64,000 nt of DNA from Paraburkholderia tropica (GCF_900109265.1 NZ_FNZM01000006.1:1-64000); one strand, 5' to 3'; shown: positions 42,767-53,087, numbered from the stretch's first letter. Numbers and translations: made by a program. Notes: generated by a model from the letters alone, not told the origin.

Positions 42767-43834
42767 TTAGCGCTGCGGAACGCCGTCGCGCCATTCGCCC
42801 CAATGCTTGACGATATCCTGCACCAGCGGATTGCCGGTGAGATACAGATTATCGATGGCGATTGTAAAGCCGCCCTGCGCCGCGTAATTCAGCAGATTAT
42901 CGGCGCTTGTTTGCCCCGCATAGGGCCGATCGAAATCCGAACCGGCGCGCAGCACCGCCACGCGATTGAGATCGACACGATGCGTCGCCGCCGCGCGTTT
43001 GAGCGCCTCGTAGGTGGCGTTATCTTCCTGCTGCGTCGTGCAATAAGTGCCCTTGCCGTCGGTGAGAATCTTTGTCCACTGCCGCGCGCGCTCGCCGATG
43101 TCGGTGCCCGACCACCACGTATCGCCCGCCAGCGTATCGCACTGGATCACGGTCGGCGGACGATTCGCCGGCGCATAGCTGTATTTGGCGCGCGCCGCCT
43201 GCGCCTGCGCGTTATCGCTAAGCGTGACGTTGCGCGACAGTGCGAAAGCCGCATTCGTGAGCGCCGGATTGAGCTGAAACACTTCGGTGCGGTAATCGAG
43301 CGGCGGCTTCTGCGTGGGGTCGGTCGTGTTGATGCCGAGATAACCCGTATTCCAGCCCGCCGGAATTTCGCGTCCGTCGATTTCCCACTGAATGCCGAAG
43401 TCGACGAGCCAGTTCGCCCACGCGGCGGAACCCACCGTGCCCTGTTGCGGATCGATGCCCGCGATGCCCGCCACCATGAAATAGGTGTGGCGCAAATCGA
43501 AACGCGGCGAGAACGTCAGCGCCATGATCGACGCGGCGGCATTCGTGTGACCCATGCCCGTCGTCATCACGCAGACATCCTGGCGATTGCAATGCACCGC
43601 CGGATAATCGGGCGACAAGCCCGCCACGGTGATGTCCTGCCACGGACCGAGATGATCGAGCCACACCTGGCCTTCGGGGCCGAACATGGAGATGATCATC
43701 ACCTTGACCGGACGGCCGTGCGAACCGCCGTCGTCCTGCGCGAAACTGTCGTCGGCCTGGGCGATATCCGGTGCAGCGACTGCGCCCGCCACCAGCCACG
43801 ATGAAAGCACTGCATAAAAAGCACGATTAAGCAT
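42767..43834 (-). CDS. Purine nucleoside permease family (NUP) exported protein
   Basis: 355 residues from ATG 43834. A signal peptide (AFYAVLSSWLVAGAVA) precedes the mature protein, which carries KVMIISMFGPEGQVWL, TGMGHTNAAASIMAL and AGIAGIDPQQGTVG, resembling PF06516 proteins originally described as purine nucleoside permeases in fungi. Similar bacterial members may instead be phosphorylase-like. Likely periplasmic. The 43835-44167 gap upstream is AT-rich and has no gene that I can support. Confidence 0.82.
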   Translation of the reverse strand: MLNRAFYAVLSSWLVAGAVAAPDIAQADDSFAQDDGGSHGRPVKVMIISMFGPEGQVWLDHLGPWQDITVAGLSPDYPAVHCNRQDVCVMTTGMGHTNAAASIMALTFSPRFDLRHTYFMVAGIAGIDPQQGTVGSAAWANWLVDFGIQWEIDGREIPAGWNTGYLGINTTDPTQKPPLDYRTEVFQLNPALTNAAFALSRNVTLSDNAQAQAARAKYSYAPANRPPTVIQCDTLAGDTWWSGTDIGERARQWTKILTDGKGTYCTTQQEDNATYEALKRAAATHRVDLNRVAVLRAGSDFDRPYAGQTSADNLLNYAAQGGFTIAIDNLYLTGNPLVQDIVKHWGEWRDGVPQR

Positions 43835-44167
43835 AGGAGGCCCCACCTGTGAGGTAAGAACTGCGGTTGCGAAACGTGAATCGCGTGCCGTTTTGTCGAT
43901 TAAGGTCTTGTTTTACTGGCGTGCAGCGTGGGACCTGAAATGAAATCCGCGAAAGCCATTCAGGCGACGTCCAGTATAAGCCGATAAATAATTCTGTTGG
44001 CAAGTGGTCAGGAATTTGAAGGTGAAGCATGACAATGGCCGCAATCGTTACGCATAGCGTGCCACTCGACCCCGGTGCGTAAATCGCCGACAATCGATCA
44101 ATCAAAGTGGGCCATTTCATCACGGCTGATTCGTTTAAAACCCACGCTCCCATTTTCGTGAGTCTTC

Positions 44168-44704
44168 ATGCAAATCGAATCGCCTCCCGTGTCCGGTTAT
44201 CCCGGCATTTCGCTACGGCAACTCGAACGCGCCGACATCGACGCCTGGTACGCGTATCTGTCGTTACCGCATGTGGTCGAGCACACGAGCTGGAATCTGC
44301 GCTCGCAAGCCGATCTCCTGCCGATGTTCGACGCTTTCGAATCGACCGCGACGCAATCGGTGCGACGCCTCGCGATGGTCAGCGACGACGACGCAAAGCT
44401 GATCGGCACGATCGGCTTCCACACGATTTCCGACGTGAACCACACTGCCGAAATTGCCTACGACCTTGCGCCCTCGCACTGGGGCAAGGGTATCGCGAGC
44501 GCGGTCTGCAATGCGGTCGCGGCCTGGTCGTTCAATGCGTACGGCTTTATCCGCGTCCAGGGCACGGTATTGAGCAGCAATGCGCGCTCGGCGCGTGTGC
44601 TGCAACGCGCCCGTTTCCGCCACGAAGGCCTGCTGCGCAGCTATCGCATGGTGCGCGGCACGCCCGGCGACTTCATGCTCTACGCGCGACTCGCCACCGA
44701 CTAG
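44168..44704 (+). CDS. GNAT (RimJ/RimL-type) N-acetyltransferase
   Basis: 178 residues. SLRQLERADIDAW at the start, AEIAYDLAPSHWGKGIASAV as the acetyl-CoA motif A and VLSSNARSARVLQRARFRHEG match ribosomal-protein or amine acetyltransferases of the RimJ group. Cytoplasmic, substrate unknown. Upstream of the YadGH-like exporter but probably separately transcribed. Confidence 0.88.
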   Translation: MQIESPPVSGYPGISLRQLERADIDAWYAYLSLPHVVEHTSWNLRSQADLLPMFDAFESTATQSVRRLAMVSDDDAKLIGTIGFHTISDVNHTAEIAYDLAPSHWGKGIASAVCNAVAAWSFNAYGFIRVQGTVLSSNARSARVLQRARFRHEGLLRSYRMVRGTPGDFMLYARLATD

Positions 44705-44842
44705 CCCGCATTATTCCGGCCACGCCAACAATGGCGCGGACCAGACACGATTCGCACACCAATCGGCCCGGCTCAACGGCGCACGCGCCCGCGCGTTCGC
44801 CGGCCGCCATGCTCCGGCGCCGATTCTGGTAATGTCACGCAC

Positions 44843-45844
44843 ATGCAAACGATCCTCTCCATCGAGAATCTCTCGAAAGTCTATGCAACGGGATTCCGCG
44901 CGCTCTCGAACATCAATCTGGATATCGGTCGCGGCGAAATCTTCGCGCTGCTCGGGCCAAACGGCGCGGGCAAAACGACACTCATCAGCATCGTCTGCGG
45001 CATCGTCAATCCGAGCGAAGGCCGCGTGCGCGTCGCCGGTCACGATATCGTCACGGACTATCGCGCCGCGCGTTCGCTGATCGGCCTCGTGCCGCAAGAA
45101 CTCACGACCGACGCCTTCGAAACCGTCTGGGCCACCGTGTCATTCAGCCGCGGTCTGTTCGGCAAGCCGCCCAACCCCGCTTATGTCGAGCGCGTGCTGC
45201 GCGATCTTTCGCTCTGGGAAAAGCGCAACAACAAGATCCTCACGCTGTCGGGCGGCATGAAACGCCGCGTGCTGATCGCGAAGGCGCTGGCGCACGAGCC
45301 GCAAATCCTGTTTCTCGACGAACCGACCGCCGGCGTGGACGTCGAACTGCGCCGCGATATGTGGGAACTCGTGCGCGGCCTCAAGGCCAACGGCGTGACC
45401 ATTATCCTCACGACGCACTACATCGAGGAAGCCGAGGAAATGGCCGACCGCATCGGCGTGATCAATGCGGGCGAAATCATGCTGGTCGAGCGCAAGGACG
45501 TACTCATGCGCAAGCTCGGCCGCAAGCAGTTGACGCTGCAACTCGATACGCCGCTCGCCGCCATTCCGCCCACGCTCGCCGCGTGGCGTCTGGAACTGGG
45601 CAACGACGGAGCCGAACTCACCTATACCTACGACGCCGAAAACGAGCGCAACGACATCATCGCGCTGCTCAAGAGCCTGGGCGATGCCGGCATCGGCTTT
45701 ACCGATCTGAAAACAAGCCAGAGTTCGCTGGAGGATATCTTCGTGAGTCTCGTCGGCAAGGACGCGGCGGCTGCCGCGCGCGGCACGGCCACTACATCCG
45801 CTACGTCTGCCGAAAGCGGCCAGGACCAGGAGACCTCACGATGA
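44843..45844 (+). CDS. ABC transporter ATP-binding protein (YadG-like)
   Basis: 333 residues. Walker [10 protein letters not shown] (38-46), signature LSGGM, Walker [14 protein letters not shown]-loop [11 protein letters not shown]. The C-terminal extension of about 90 residues is typical of DrrA/YadG-type exporters. TGA overlaps the permease ATG (ATGA at 45841-45844). Confidence 0.93.
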   Translation: MQTILSIENLSKVYATGFRALSNINLDIGRGEIFALLGPNGAGKTTLISIVCGIVNPSEGRVRVAGHDIVTDYRAARSLIGLVPQELTTDAFETVWATVSFSRGLFGKPPNPAYVERVLRDLSLWEKRNNKILTLSGGMKRRVLIAKALAHEPQILFLDEPTAGVDVELRRDMWELVRGLKANGVTIILTTHYIEEAEEMADRIGVINAGEIMLVERKDVLMRKLGRKQLTLQLDTPLAAIPPTLAAWRLELGNDGAELTYTYDAENERNDIIALLKSLGDAGIGFTDLKTSQSSLEDIFVSLVGKDAAAAARGTATTSATSAESGQDQETSR

Positions 45845-46602
45845 ACCTCTACGCCATCCGCGCGATCTACCGTTTCGAAATGGCGCGCACGCGGCGCACG
45901 CTGATGCAGAGCATCGTCGCACCGGTCATTTCGACGTCGCTCTATTTCATCGTGTTCGGTTCCGCGATCGGTTCGCGCATCAAGGAAGTGAATGGCGTGA
46001 GCTACGGCGCGTTCATCGTGCCGGGTCTGATCATGCTTTCGCTGCTGTCGCAAAGTATTTCGAATGCGTCGTTCGGGATTTATTTTCCGCGCTTCACCGG
46101 CACGATTTACGAGTTGCTCTCGGCGCCCGTATCGTATTTCGAAATCGTCATCGCTTATGTGGGCGCAGCGGCCACCAAATCGATTCTGCTCGGACTGATC
46201 ATTCTCGCCACCGCCGCGCTGTTCGTGCCGCTGCAGATCCAGCATCCGTTCTGGATGATGCTGTTTTTGCTGCTCACCGCGGTCACGTTCAGTCTGCTCG
46301 GTTTTATCATCGGCATCTGGGCGGACAATTTCGAAAAGCTGCAGATCGTGCCGCTGCTGATCATCACGCCGTTGACGTTTCTCGGCGGCAGTTTCTATTC
46401 GGTCGATATGCTGCCGCAGGCGTGGCGCGTGATCACGCTGTTCAATCCGATCGTCTATCTGATCAGTGGTTTTCGCTGGAGTTTTTACGGGCTCGCCGAT
46501 GTGGCGGTCGGCGTCAGTCTCGGCATGACCGCCGCCTTTCTCGCGCTGTTCCTCGCGATTACCGCGTGGATCTTCAAGACCGGTTATCGCCTGAAAAACT
46601 AG
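45841..46602 (+). CDS. ABC-2 type permease (YadH-like)
   Basis: 253 residues, six membrane segments. [23 protein letters not shown] and [16 protein letters not shown], then [17 protein letters not shown] and [12 protein letters not shown], follow the YadH pattern. With the preceding ATPase it forms a two-component exporter whose substrate is unknown. A terminator follows at 46630. Confidence 0.93.
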   Translation: MNLYAIRAIYRFEMARTRRTLMQSIVAPVISTSLYFIVFGSAIGSRIKEVNGVSYGAFIVPGLIMLSLLSQSISNASFGIYFPRFTGTIYELLSAPVSYFEIVIAYVGAAATKSILLGLIILATAALFVPLQIQHPFWMMLFLLLTAVTFSLLGFIIGIWADNFEKLQIVPLLIITPLTFLGGSFYSVDMLPQAWRVITLFNPIVYLISGFRWSFYGLADVAVGVSLGMTAAFLALFLAITAWIFKTGYRLKN

Positions 46603-46629
46603 GCATCGCGCGCGAAGTCGCCGGATCAG

Positions 46630-46664
46630 AAACGCCAGCCGCTCACGCGCGCTGGCGTTTTTTT
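46630..46664 (+). terminator. Rho-independent terminator
   Basis: AAACGCCAGC (46630-46639) and GCTGGCGTTT (46651-46660) followed by TTTT. It abuts the chemoreceptor stop codon on the other strand. Confidence 0.85.
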
Positions 46665-48207
46665 ATGCCTGCGTTCTGAACGTCTCGACTGCATCGCACA
46701 ACTTGCGCGCTTCATCGCGCAGACAAGCGGCGGCCGCGGCCGCCTGTTCGACCAGCGCGGCATTCTGCTGCGTGCCCTGATCCATTTGCGTCACGGCCTG
46801 ATTGATCTGATCGATGCCGCGGCTTTGTTCGTGCGAAGCCGACGCGATCTCGCCAATCAGCGTCGCCACGCGTTCGATCGAAGCATGCGCGCGCTGCATT
46901 GCGTCGCCCGCAACCGCCACCGACGCGTTGCCTTGCTTCACATTCGACGCGGACAATTCGATTACGCCACGCACGTCCTTCGCCGCCGACGACGAACGCT
47001 GCGCGAGCGAACGCACCTCGGACGCGACGACGGCGAATCCGCGTCCCTGTTCGCCCGCGCGCGCCGCCTCGACCGCCGCGTTGAGCGCGAGAATATTGGT
47101 TTGAAACGCGATGGCTTCGATCATGCCGATGATTTCGCCAATCCGCAGTCCGCTATCGTCGATACGCGACATCGCGTCGACCACGCTCGACACCGCCGCG
47201 CTGCATTCGCGCGCGATCTGCTGCGCCTGCGACGCGAATTCGCTGGCCGTTTCCGCGTTGCCCGAGTTCTGGCGCACGGCCGAAGTCAGTTCCTCCATGC
47301 TCGCCGCCGTCTGTTCGAGCGCGGCGGCCTGCGCTTCGGTGCGCGCGGAAAGATCGGCGTTGCCGGTGGCGATTTCGTTGGTGGCCCCGGCAATCGAACC
47401 CGCCGACAGCTTCACGGCGTCGATGGCGAGACGCAGGCGTTGCTGCATCGCGTGAACGGACGCCATCAGGCTATGCGCCTGATCGGGCCGCACGTCGAGC
47501 CGCATCGTGAGGTCGCCTTGTGCAATGCGCTCGCACACGCCCGCCACGAATTGCGGATCGCCGCCAAGCTGGCCATTCACGCGGCGAATGATCAGACCAA
47601 ACACCAGCGTGACCGCGAGACCCACGGCGCAGACAATGGCCACGCCATACGCAAGATGCAGATAAAACTCGCGGTCGATATCGTCGACATACGCGCCGGT
47701 ATAGACGTGCCAATCCCACGCTTCGACATATTGGCCATAGGCGATTTTGGGCTGCGTACGCGTTTCGCCCGGCTTCGGAAAACGATAGGTCGTCGTGTGC
47801 GTGCCGTCGCGATCGTGCTGAATGATTTCAGCGGTGAAATGCTTGCCCGTTTCGTCGACGAGATCGTTGATCTTGTTTTCGAATTCCGGCTTGACCGGAT
47901 TCAGCAATTGCAGCATCGACGAATCCACCACGAGCAAGTAACCGCTCGTGCCGTATCGGATAAAGCGCAATTGCGCGAGCGCGCGGTTTTGCGCCTCGGC
48001 GACGGGCATCTTGCCCTCGCGCGCCGCCTTTTCATAACCCTGAACGATGCTGACTGCCGATTGCACCTGCTCGCGCAGCGAGGCCACGCGGTCGTCCATC
48101 ATCAGATTTCGGGTCGCGATCGAATTGATGACGGAAAGCGTGAGCAGACTGAACCACACCACGGCAACGGTGCTCCATAACGTCGCCTTGAAGCTGAGAT
48201 TGCGCAT
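46663..48207 (-). CDS. Methyl-accepting chemotaxis protein with single-Cache sensor
   Basis: 514 residues. TM1 about 9-31, a periplasmic single-Cache domain ([37 protein letters not shown]), TM2 about 186-206, HAMP, then the signalling domain with the conserved hairpin [32 protein letters not shown]. Cache_2 receptors usually sense small carboxylates or amino acids. No CheBR pentapeptide at the C-terminus. Single gene. Confidence 0.94.
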   Translation of the reverse strand: MRNLSFKATLWSTVAVVWFSLLTLSVINSIATRNLMMDDRVASLREQVQSAVSIVQGYEKAAREGKMPVAEAQNRALAQLRFIRYGTSGYLLVVDSSMLQLLNPVKPEFENKINDLVDETGKHFTAEIIQHDRDGTHTTTYRFPKPGETRTQPKIAYGQYVEAWDWHVYTGAYVDDIDREFYLHLAYGVAIVCAVGLAVTLVFGLIIRRVNGQLGGDPQFVAGVCERIAQGDLTMRLDVRPDQAHSLMASVHAMQQRLRLAIDAVKLSAGSIAGATNEIATGNADLSARTEAQAAALEQTAASMEELTSAVRQNSGNAETASEFASQAQQIARECSAAVSSVVDAMSRIDDSGLRIGEIIGMIEAIAFQTNILALNAAVEAARAGEQGRGFAVVASEVRSLAQRSSSAAKDVRGVIELSASNVKQGNASVAVAGDAMQRAHASIERVATLIGEIASASHEQSRGIDQINQAVTQMDQGTQQNAALVEQAAAAAACLRDEARKLCDAVETFRTQA

Positions 48208-48490
48208 GTTCCTCGATGTCTCCCATTATTTATCGTGTGGAGCCATTCAGATTTCGACTCCATGCCGGGGATATCGACCGATGCATTCAGCACTGAAGGG
48301 AACGCGGCTCGCGTCGCGCCCGCCATCACGGCGACTCCGCAACACGTCACACCGCGAATGCCTTGATGGGCCGAAGCGCCAGCCCGACCGCGCCGTCACC
48401 GCCCGATAAACAACTCGCAACGCAACGCGCGCCAATCAGATGGGCCGCTTCTCCGCCGCCTCTCCACCACTTTTCGCTGCCGTTATAGAC

Positions 48491-48558
48491 ATAAGTTTTC
48501 ACTTATTAAAATTGACGGTCCATGTATATCGATCTTTCGTATCGCAAACTGCATACTT
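48491..48558 (+). promoter_or_regulatory. Regulatory module of the UbiD-family gene (copy 1)
   Basis: ATAAGT-TTTC-ACTTAT dyad (48491-48506) inside an ACTTATTAAA block (48501-48510), then TATCGATCTT (48527-48536), then AACT and GCATACTT (48551-48558), whose CATACT may be a -10 box. The same blocks in the same spacing precede the UbiX-family gene. The rest of 48208-48622 contains no gene. Confidence 0.7.
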
Positions 48559-48622
48559 TTCTCCACGGAAGGACGCAGCCGTCCACGTGTCCAGCACAAC
48601 CCGCCATTCTGGAGAAACGAAC

Positions 48623-50122
48623 ATGAGCGAACCGACTCTCACCGCCGCCAACGTGACCGACCTGCGCTCGGCCATCGAACTGCTCAAGCAACACGAAGGC
48701 GAATACGTCGAAACGAACGAACCTGTCGACCCCGAAGCCGAACTGTCCGGCGTCTATCGCTACGTCGGCGCGGGCGGCACGACCGCGCGTCCGACCAAAC
48801 GCGGCGGCCCCGCGATGATGTTCAACAACGTCAAAGGCTTTCCGGCATTTCGCGTCGCCATCGGCATGCTGGGTTCGCGCAAGCGGGTTGCGCGTCTGCT
48901 CGGCGCGGAACCGGAAAAGCTCGGCTTTCTGCTGAAGGATTCCGTACAGCATCCGATCGAACCGGTGCTCGCCGAACCGGGCCGCGCGTTCTGCCAGGAA
49001 ATCGTGCATCGCGCCGACGAACCCGGTTTCGATCTGCGTACGCTGCTCCCCGCGCCGACCAACACGCCCGAAGACGCCGGTCCCTATCTGACGATGGGCC
49101 TGTGCTACGCGGCCGATCCGGAAACCGGCGAGCACGACGTGACGATTCACCGTCTGTGCGTGCAGAGCAAGGACGAGCTGACGATGTGGCTCACACCGGG
49201 CCGCCATATCGACGCCTTCCGCATGAAGGCCGAAGCCGCCGGCAAGCCGCTGCCGATTTCGGTGAGCATCGGCGTCGATCCGGCGATTTACGTGGCCGCG
49301 TGTTTCGAGCCGCCGACCACGCCGCTCGGCTACGACGAACTGAAGATTGCGGGCGCGCTGCGCGGCCGTCCGGTCGAACTTTCGCAGTGTCTGACGATCA
49401 ATGCGCGCGCCATTGCGCACGCCGAGATCGTTATCGAAGGCGAACTGCTGCCGAACGTGCGCCAACGCGAAGACCAGAACACCGACACCGGCAAGGCCAT
49501 GCCCGAATTCCCCGGCTACACCGGTGAAGCGAAGGACGAGCTGCCGGTCATCAAGGTCAAGGCCGTCACGCACCGCCTCAACCCGATTCTGCAGACCACG
49601 ATGGGCCCCGGCGAAGAGCACGTGAACATGGCGGGCATTCCGACCGAGGCGAGCATTCTGCAGATGGTCGAGCGCGCGATGCCGGGCAAGCTGCTCAACG
49701 TCTACGCGCACAATTCGGGCGGCGGCAAGCTGCTCGCGGTGATGCAGTTCAAGAAGTCGGCGGCGGTCGACGAGGGCCGCCAGCGCCAGGCCGCGATTCT
49801 CGCGTTCGCGGCGTTCCCCGAACTGAAGCACGTGATGCTCGTCGATGAAGACGTCGATATCTTCGACACCGACGACGTGCTGTGGGCCATGCAGACGCGC
49901 TTTCAGGGCGATGTCGACACCATCAACATTCCCGGCGTGCGTTGCCATCCGCTCGACCCGTCGCAGACGCCCGCGTTCAGCCCGAGCATTCCGGAAGTGG
50001 GCACGAGCTGCAAGACGATCTTCGACTGCACGGTGCCGTTCAAGCTCAAGCACGAATTCGAGCGCTCGAAGTTCCTCGAAGTCGATGTGAACCGCTTCCT
50101 GCCGGGCTTCAACGGCAACTGA
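48623..50122 (+). CDS. UbiD-family (prenyl-FMN-dependent) hydroxyaryl acid decarboxylase
   Basis: 499 residues from ATG 48623 (GGAG 9 nt upstream). The FMN/Mn-binding and catalytic core spans VGAGGTTARPTKRGGPAM, HRLCVQSKDELTMWLTPGRHIDAF and AHAEIVIEGELL. A PEFPGYTGEAKD block and THRLNPILQTTMG are the form I recall for BsdC/VdcC-type 4-hydroxyaryl acid decarboxylases; the usual Glu five residues before the conserved PEF glutamate reads Gly. It should decarboxylate an aromatic acid such as vanillate, 4-hydroxybenzoate or protocatechuate. The cofactor enzyme is 2.3 kb downstream. Confidence 0.88.
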   Translation: MSEPTLTAANVTDLRSAIELLKQHEGEYVETNEPVDPEAELSGVYRYVGAGGTTARPTKRGGPAMMFNNVKGFPAFRVAIGMLGSRKRVARLLGAEPEKLGFLLKDSVQHPIEPVLAEPGRAFCQEIVHRADEPGFDLRTLLPAPTNTPEDAGPYLTMGLCYAADPETGEHDVTIHRLCVQSKDELTMWLTPGRHIDAFRMKAEAAGKPLPISVSIGVDPAIYVAACFEPPTTPLGYDELKIAGALRGRPVELSQCLTINARAIAHAEIVIEGELLPNVRQREDQNTDTGKAMPEFPGYTGEAKDELPVIKVKAVTHRLNPILQTTMGPGEEHVNMAGIPTEASILQMVERAMPGKLLNVYAHNSGGGKLLAVMQFKKSAAVDEGRQRQAAILAFAAFPELKHVMLVDEDVDIFDTDDVLWAMQTRFQGDVDTINIPGVRCHPLDPSQTPAFSPSIPEVGTSCKTIFDCTVPFKLKHEFERSKFLEVDVNRFLPGFNGN

Positions 50123-50285
50123 AACGCGCGCTCAAACGCACGTTGAACCCCTCCTGTCGTATCCTGACCGGGCATCGTCCGGTCGGGAGCGGCTGTCCCT
50201 CGATCAATCGATCGCATCGAACCGCGGCCGCGTACGCGCAGCCGCCCTCATCGTGACCGGCGCACGACTGAACAAGGTCGATCTC

Positions 50286-52187
50286 ATGCAGACTCCCTCA
50301 ACCTCAGGCATCGCCGCCCTGCTACGCCGGCCGTTCGTCGCGCTGCGCGCGTTGCTTTCCCTGCTCGCTTCGCCTGCCGCGAAGCGGCGCTTCCCGTTCG
50401 CCGTGCGCGCCGGACTGTGCTGCGGCATCCCCGTGATGGCCGGCTGGTTCGCCGGCGACATTCATGCCGGGCTGCTCGCCACGATCGGCTCCTTCACCGC
50501 GCTGTACGGCAGCGATCGTCCTTATCGAAACCGGGCCGTGCATCTGGCCGCGATCGCCTTCGCGCTCGCGGCGGTGGTCTCGCTCGGCATCTGCGTCGCC
50601 CCGCATGCCGTGCTGGCCGTCGTGGTGGTCGCGCTGATCGCGGCGCTCGCCACCTTCGTCTGTAATTCGCTGCATATCGGGCCACCGGGCGCGTACATGT
50701 TCGCGCTGGCCTGCGCGAGCGGCACCGGCATGGCGGCCGGCGGCGCCGATCCGATCCACAGCGGGTTGTACGTGCTGTGCGGCGGCATCGTCTCGTGGCT
50801 CGCGCACATGGCCGGTGCGCTGCTTGATCGGCGCGGGCCGGAGCGAGCGGCCATCGCCAGCGCGGCCGAAGCCGTGGCCGCTTTCGCCGAGAGCCAGGAT
50901 GCCGCGAAACGCGTCGTGGCCCGCCACCGCGCCGCGCGCGCACTCGACGACGCGTGGACCACGCTCGTCACCTGGCAATCTTCATCGTCCTCGCAGCGTT
51001 CATCGGGCACGCCAGGCGACCCCGTGCTCGACGCCTTGCGCCGTCAAGGCCGCCGCCTGCACCGGATCTTCTCCGAGTTGCTGACGGAAACCGGCGCTCA
51101 GGACGCCCGTCGCGCCGAATGCCTGCAACTTGCGCGCGAGGCGCGCCATCTCGGCGACGAGGCGAGCCACGCGCCGCTGCCCGACGCGCCTTCCGCTGCC
51201 GCCCGATTTCCGCTCAGCCGCCGCACGGCGTTCGCGTCGCTGCGCGAGAGCGTCGTACCCTGGTCCAATCCGCTGCTGCTCGCGGCGCGCGTGGGCGTGG
51301 CCACGTTGATCGCGGGCGGGATCGGCGTGGCGCTCGGGCTCGATCGCTCGTACTGGGGCATGGCGGCCGTCGTCGTCGTGCTCAATCAGGCCTATGGCTG
51401 GCCGGGCACGTTCCGGCGCGCCTGTTATCGCGTGCTCGGCACGCTCGCCGGTCTGATCCTCGCGTGGGCCGTGCTCGCCGCCCATCCGCAAGGTCTCTGG
51501 ATCGCGGCGGCCGTGGGCCTGCTGCAATTCGCCATCGAGATCTGGGTCGTGCTGCAGTACGCCGTCGCCGCGATCTTCATCACCGCGAATGCGCTGACAA
51601 TCGCGGCGGGCGGCCAGGGCTTTCCGGCCATCACGCATCTGTTCAGCGCGCGGGCGCTCGATACGGCCATCGGCTGCGCCGTCGCGCTCGCGGTGTTCCA
51701 CTTCACGGTGCGCCGTTCCGCGCATCGGCAGTTGCGCAGCGAAATGGCCCGCACGCTCGCCGCCGCCCAGCGCGTGCTGCGCTGTCTGTCGCACGGCGCC
51801 GTCACCGCGCCCGAAGCGCTCGAAGCACGACGCGATCTGCAACATCAGACCATTACGCTGCAACAGGTCTTCGAAGCCGATGCGCCCGCGCTGAAGCGCA
51901 ACGCCCCGCTCTCGCGCACGCTCGGCAGCGCGGCGGCGGCCACGCAACGGCTCGCTTACCGGCTGCTGAACGCCTGCTGGGAGCAGGAAGCGGCGGGCGA
52001 ACGCGACGCCCCGCCCGTCGTCGACGCGGCCACGCTGTTCGAGGATTACGTGCTCGCGCAGGAGTGGCTCGAAGTGCTCCGGCTCCATCTGGACGGCGAT
52101 GCGTCGCCGCGCTGGCCGCAACGTCATGCCGTATTCCTGCACGACGAAATCGACGCGCTGACCCGCACGCTTCGCGAACCGCAGTGA
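50286..52187 (+). CDS. FUSC family aromatic acid exporter (YccS/AaeB-like)
   Basis: 633 residues from ATG 50286. Two bundles of membrane segments, about 40-190 (GIPVMAGWFAGD, GLLATIGSFTALYGSD) and 350-490 (RVGVATLIAGGIGVALGLDRSYW, VVVLNQAY), separated and followed by soluble helical regions: the FUSC architecture. AaeB relatives export p-hydroxybenzoate. Set between the decarboxylase and the UbiX gene, it is well placed to relieve aromatic acid overload. Confidence 0.9.
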   Translation: MQTPSTSGIAALLRRPFVALRALLSLLASPAAKRRFPFAVRAGLCCGIPVMAGWFAGDIHAGLLATIGSFTALYGSDRPYRNRAVHLAAIAFALAAVVSLGICVAPHAVLAVVVVALIAALATFVCNSLHIGPPGAYMFALACASGTGMAAGGADPIHSGLYVLCGGIVSWLAHMAGALLDRRGPERAAIASAAEAVAAFAESQDAAKRVVARHRAARALDDAWTTLVTWQSSSSSQRSSGTPGDPVLDALRRQGRRLHRIFSELLTETGAQDARRAECLQLAREARHLGDEASHAPLPDAPSAAARFPLSRRTAFASLRESVVPWSNPLLLAARVGVATLIAGGIGVALGLDRSYWGMAAVVVVLNQAYGWPGTFRRACYRVLGTLAGLILAWAVLAAHPQGLWIAAAVGLLQFAIEIWVVLQYAVAAIFITANALTIAAGGQGFPAITHLFSARALDTAIGCAVALAVFHFTVRRSAHRQLRSEMARTLAAAQRVLRCLSHGAVTAPEALEARRDLQHQTITLQQVFEADAPALKRNAPLSRTLGSAAAATQRLAYRLLNACWEQEAAGERDAPPVVDAATLFEDYVLAQEWLEVLRLHLDGDASPRWPQRHAVFLHDEIDALTRTLREPQ

Positions 52188-52272
52188 TCGCCCGCGGCGC
52201 GACATGGCATGGCACAGACGCCGATGCCGTGCCGCCGCCGCACATTCCAGAGCGATCCGGCACACCCTATCC

Positions 52273-52340
52273 ATACGTTATAACTTATTAAATTCGCCCG
52301 TTCGAGTGTATCGATCTTCTGATTGAGAACTCGCATACTT
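52273..52340 (+). promoter_or_regulatory. Regulatory module of the UbiX-family gene (copy 2)
   Basis: ATACGT-TATA-ACTTAT at 52273-52288 with ACTTATTAAA at 52283-52292, TATCGATCTT at 52309-52318, GCATACTT at 52333-52340. Block-to-block distances of 26 and 24 bp are identical to copy 1. Further downstream both copies share CGGAAG and GCCGTCC. Confidence 0.7.
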
Positions 52341-52420
52341 CACTTATCGACGGAAGCCGTCCAGCCGCCACGCAGCGGGACCCGCTCCGCTCCTCAACAC
52401 GCACACTGGAGAGTCACATC

Positions 52421-53023
52421 ATGCAAAAGCCACGAGTCGTAGTCGGAATCAGCGGCGCCACCGGATTCATGTATGGCGTCAAGGTGCTGGAGATTCTGCG
52501 CGAACTGGGCGCGGAATCGCACCTCGTCATGTCGAAGGCCGCCGGTCTCACGCGCGAACACGAAACCACGCTCTCGCGCCAGGACGTGATCGACATGGCC
52601 GACGTGTTCTATCCGACCGGCGCGGTCGGCGCGGCGATTTCGAGCGGCTCGTTCCGCACGGCCGGCATGATCGTCGCGCCCTGCTCGATGAACACGCTGG
52701 CCTGCATCGCGAACGGCGTGACCGAAAACCTCGTCACGCGCGCCGCCGACGTCACGCTCAAGGAGCGCCGCCGTCTCGTGCTGATGGTGCGCGAAACGCC
52801 GCTGCATCTGGGCCAGATCCGCAACATGGCGGCGGTGACGGAATACGGCGCGATCGTGTTTCCGCCCGTGCCCGCGCTCTATGCCGGCCCGCAGACGGTG
52901 GACGCGATCATCACGCACAGCGCCGCGCGCGCGGTCGGTCTGCTCGGCTTCGAATCGAAGGCGCAGCCGCGCTGGGGCGAAACCGTCGCGGCGCTCGACG
53001 CCGAACAGGAACTCGCGTGGTAA
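52421..53023 (+). CDS. UbiX-family flavin prenyltransferase
   Basis: 200 residues. VGISGATGFMYGVKVLE at the N-terminus forms the flavin site; CSMNTLACIANGVTENLVTRAADVTLKERR cut through the core and RRLVLMVRETPL carry the conserved Arg and Glu. It prenylates FMN with dimethylallyl phosphate, supplying the prenyl-FMN that UbiD-family decarboxylases need. A dedicated copy for the nearby decarboxylase is likely, since the promoters share a module. The stop overlaps a possible GTG start of the next gene. Confidence 0.92.
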   Translation: MQKPRVVVGISGATGFMYGVKVLEILRELGAESHLVMSKAAGLTREHETTLSRQDVIDMADVFYPTGAVGAAISSGSFRTAGMIVAPCSMNTLACIANGVTENLVTRAADVTLKERRRLVLMVRETPLHLGQIRNMAAVTEYGAIVFPPVPALYAGPQTVDAIITHSAARAVGLLGFESKAQPRWGETVAALDAEQELAW

Positions 53024-53053
53024 GCCACGCCGCGCCAACGCCGACCTCGCACG

Positions 53054-53087
53054 ATTTGCCGAATTTGCCGAATTTGCCTGATTTGCC
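53054..53087 (+). repeat. 9-bp tandem repeat between ubiX-like and yhbP-like genes
   Basis: ATTTGCCGA at 53054-53062 and 53063-53071, ATTTGCCTG at 53072-53080, and a partial copy ATTTGCC to 53087. If the next gene starts at GTG 53017 it encodes LPN/LPD tripeptides. Repeat copy number may vary between strains. Confidence 0.7.

Noticed and set aside
43827..44153. 108-residue minus-strand frame in the gap before the acetyltransferase
   Set aside because: Overlaps the NUP gene start, has no ribosome site and no recognisable domain.
46630..46664. Terminator read as serving the chemoreceptor gene on the minus strand too
   Set aside because: On the minus strand the stem is followed by TCTGATCC, not a T-run, so only the plus-strand use is well supported.
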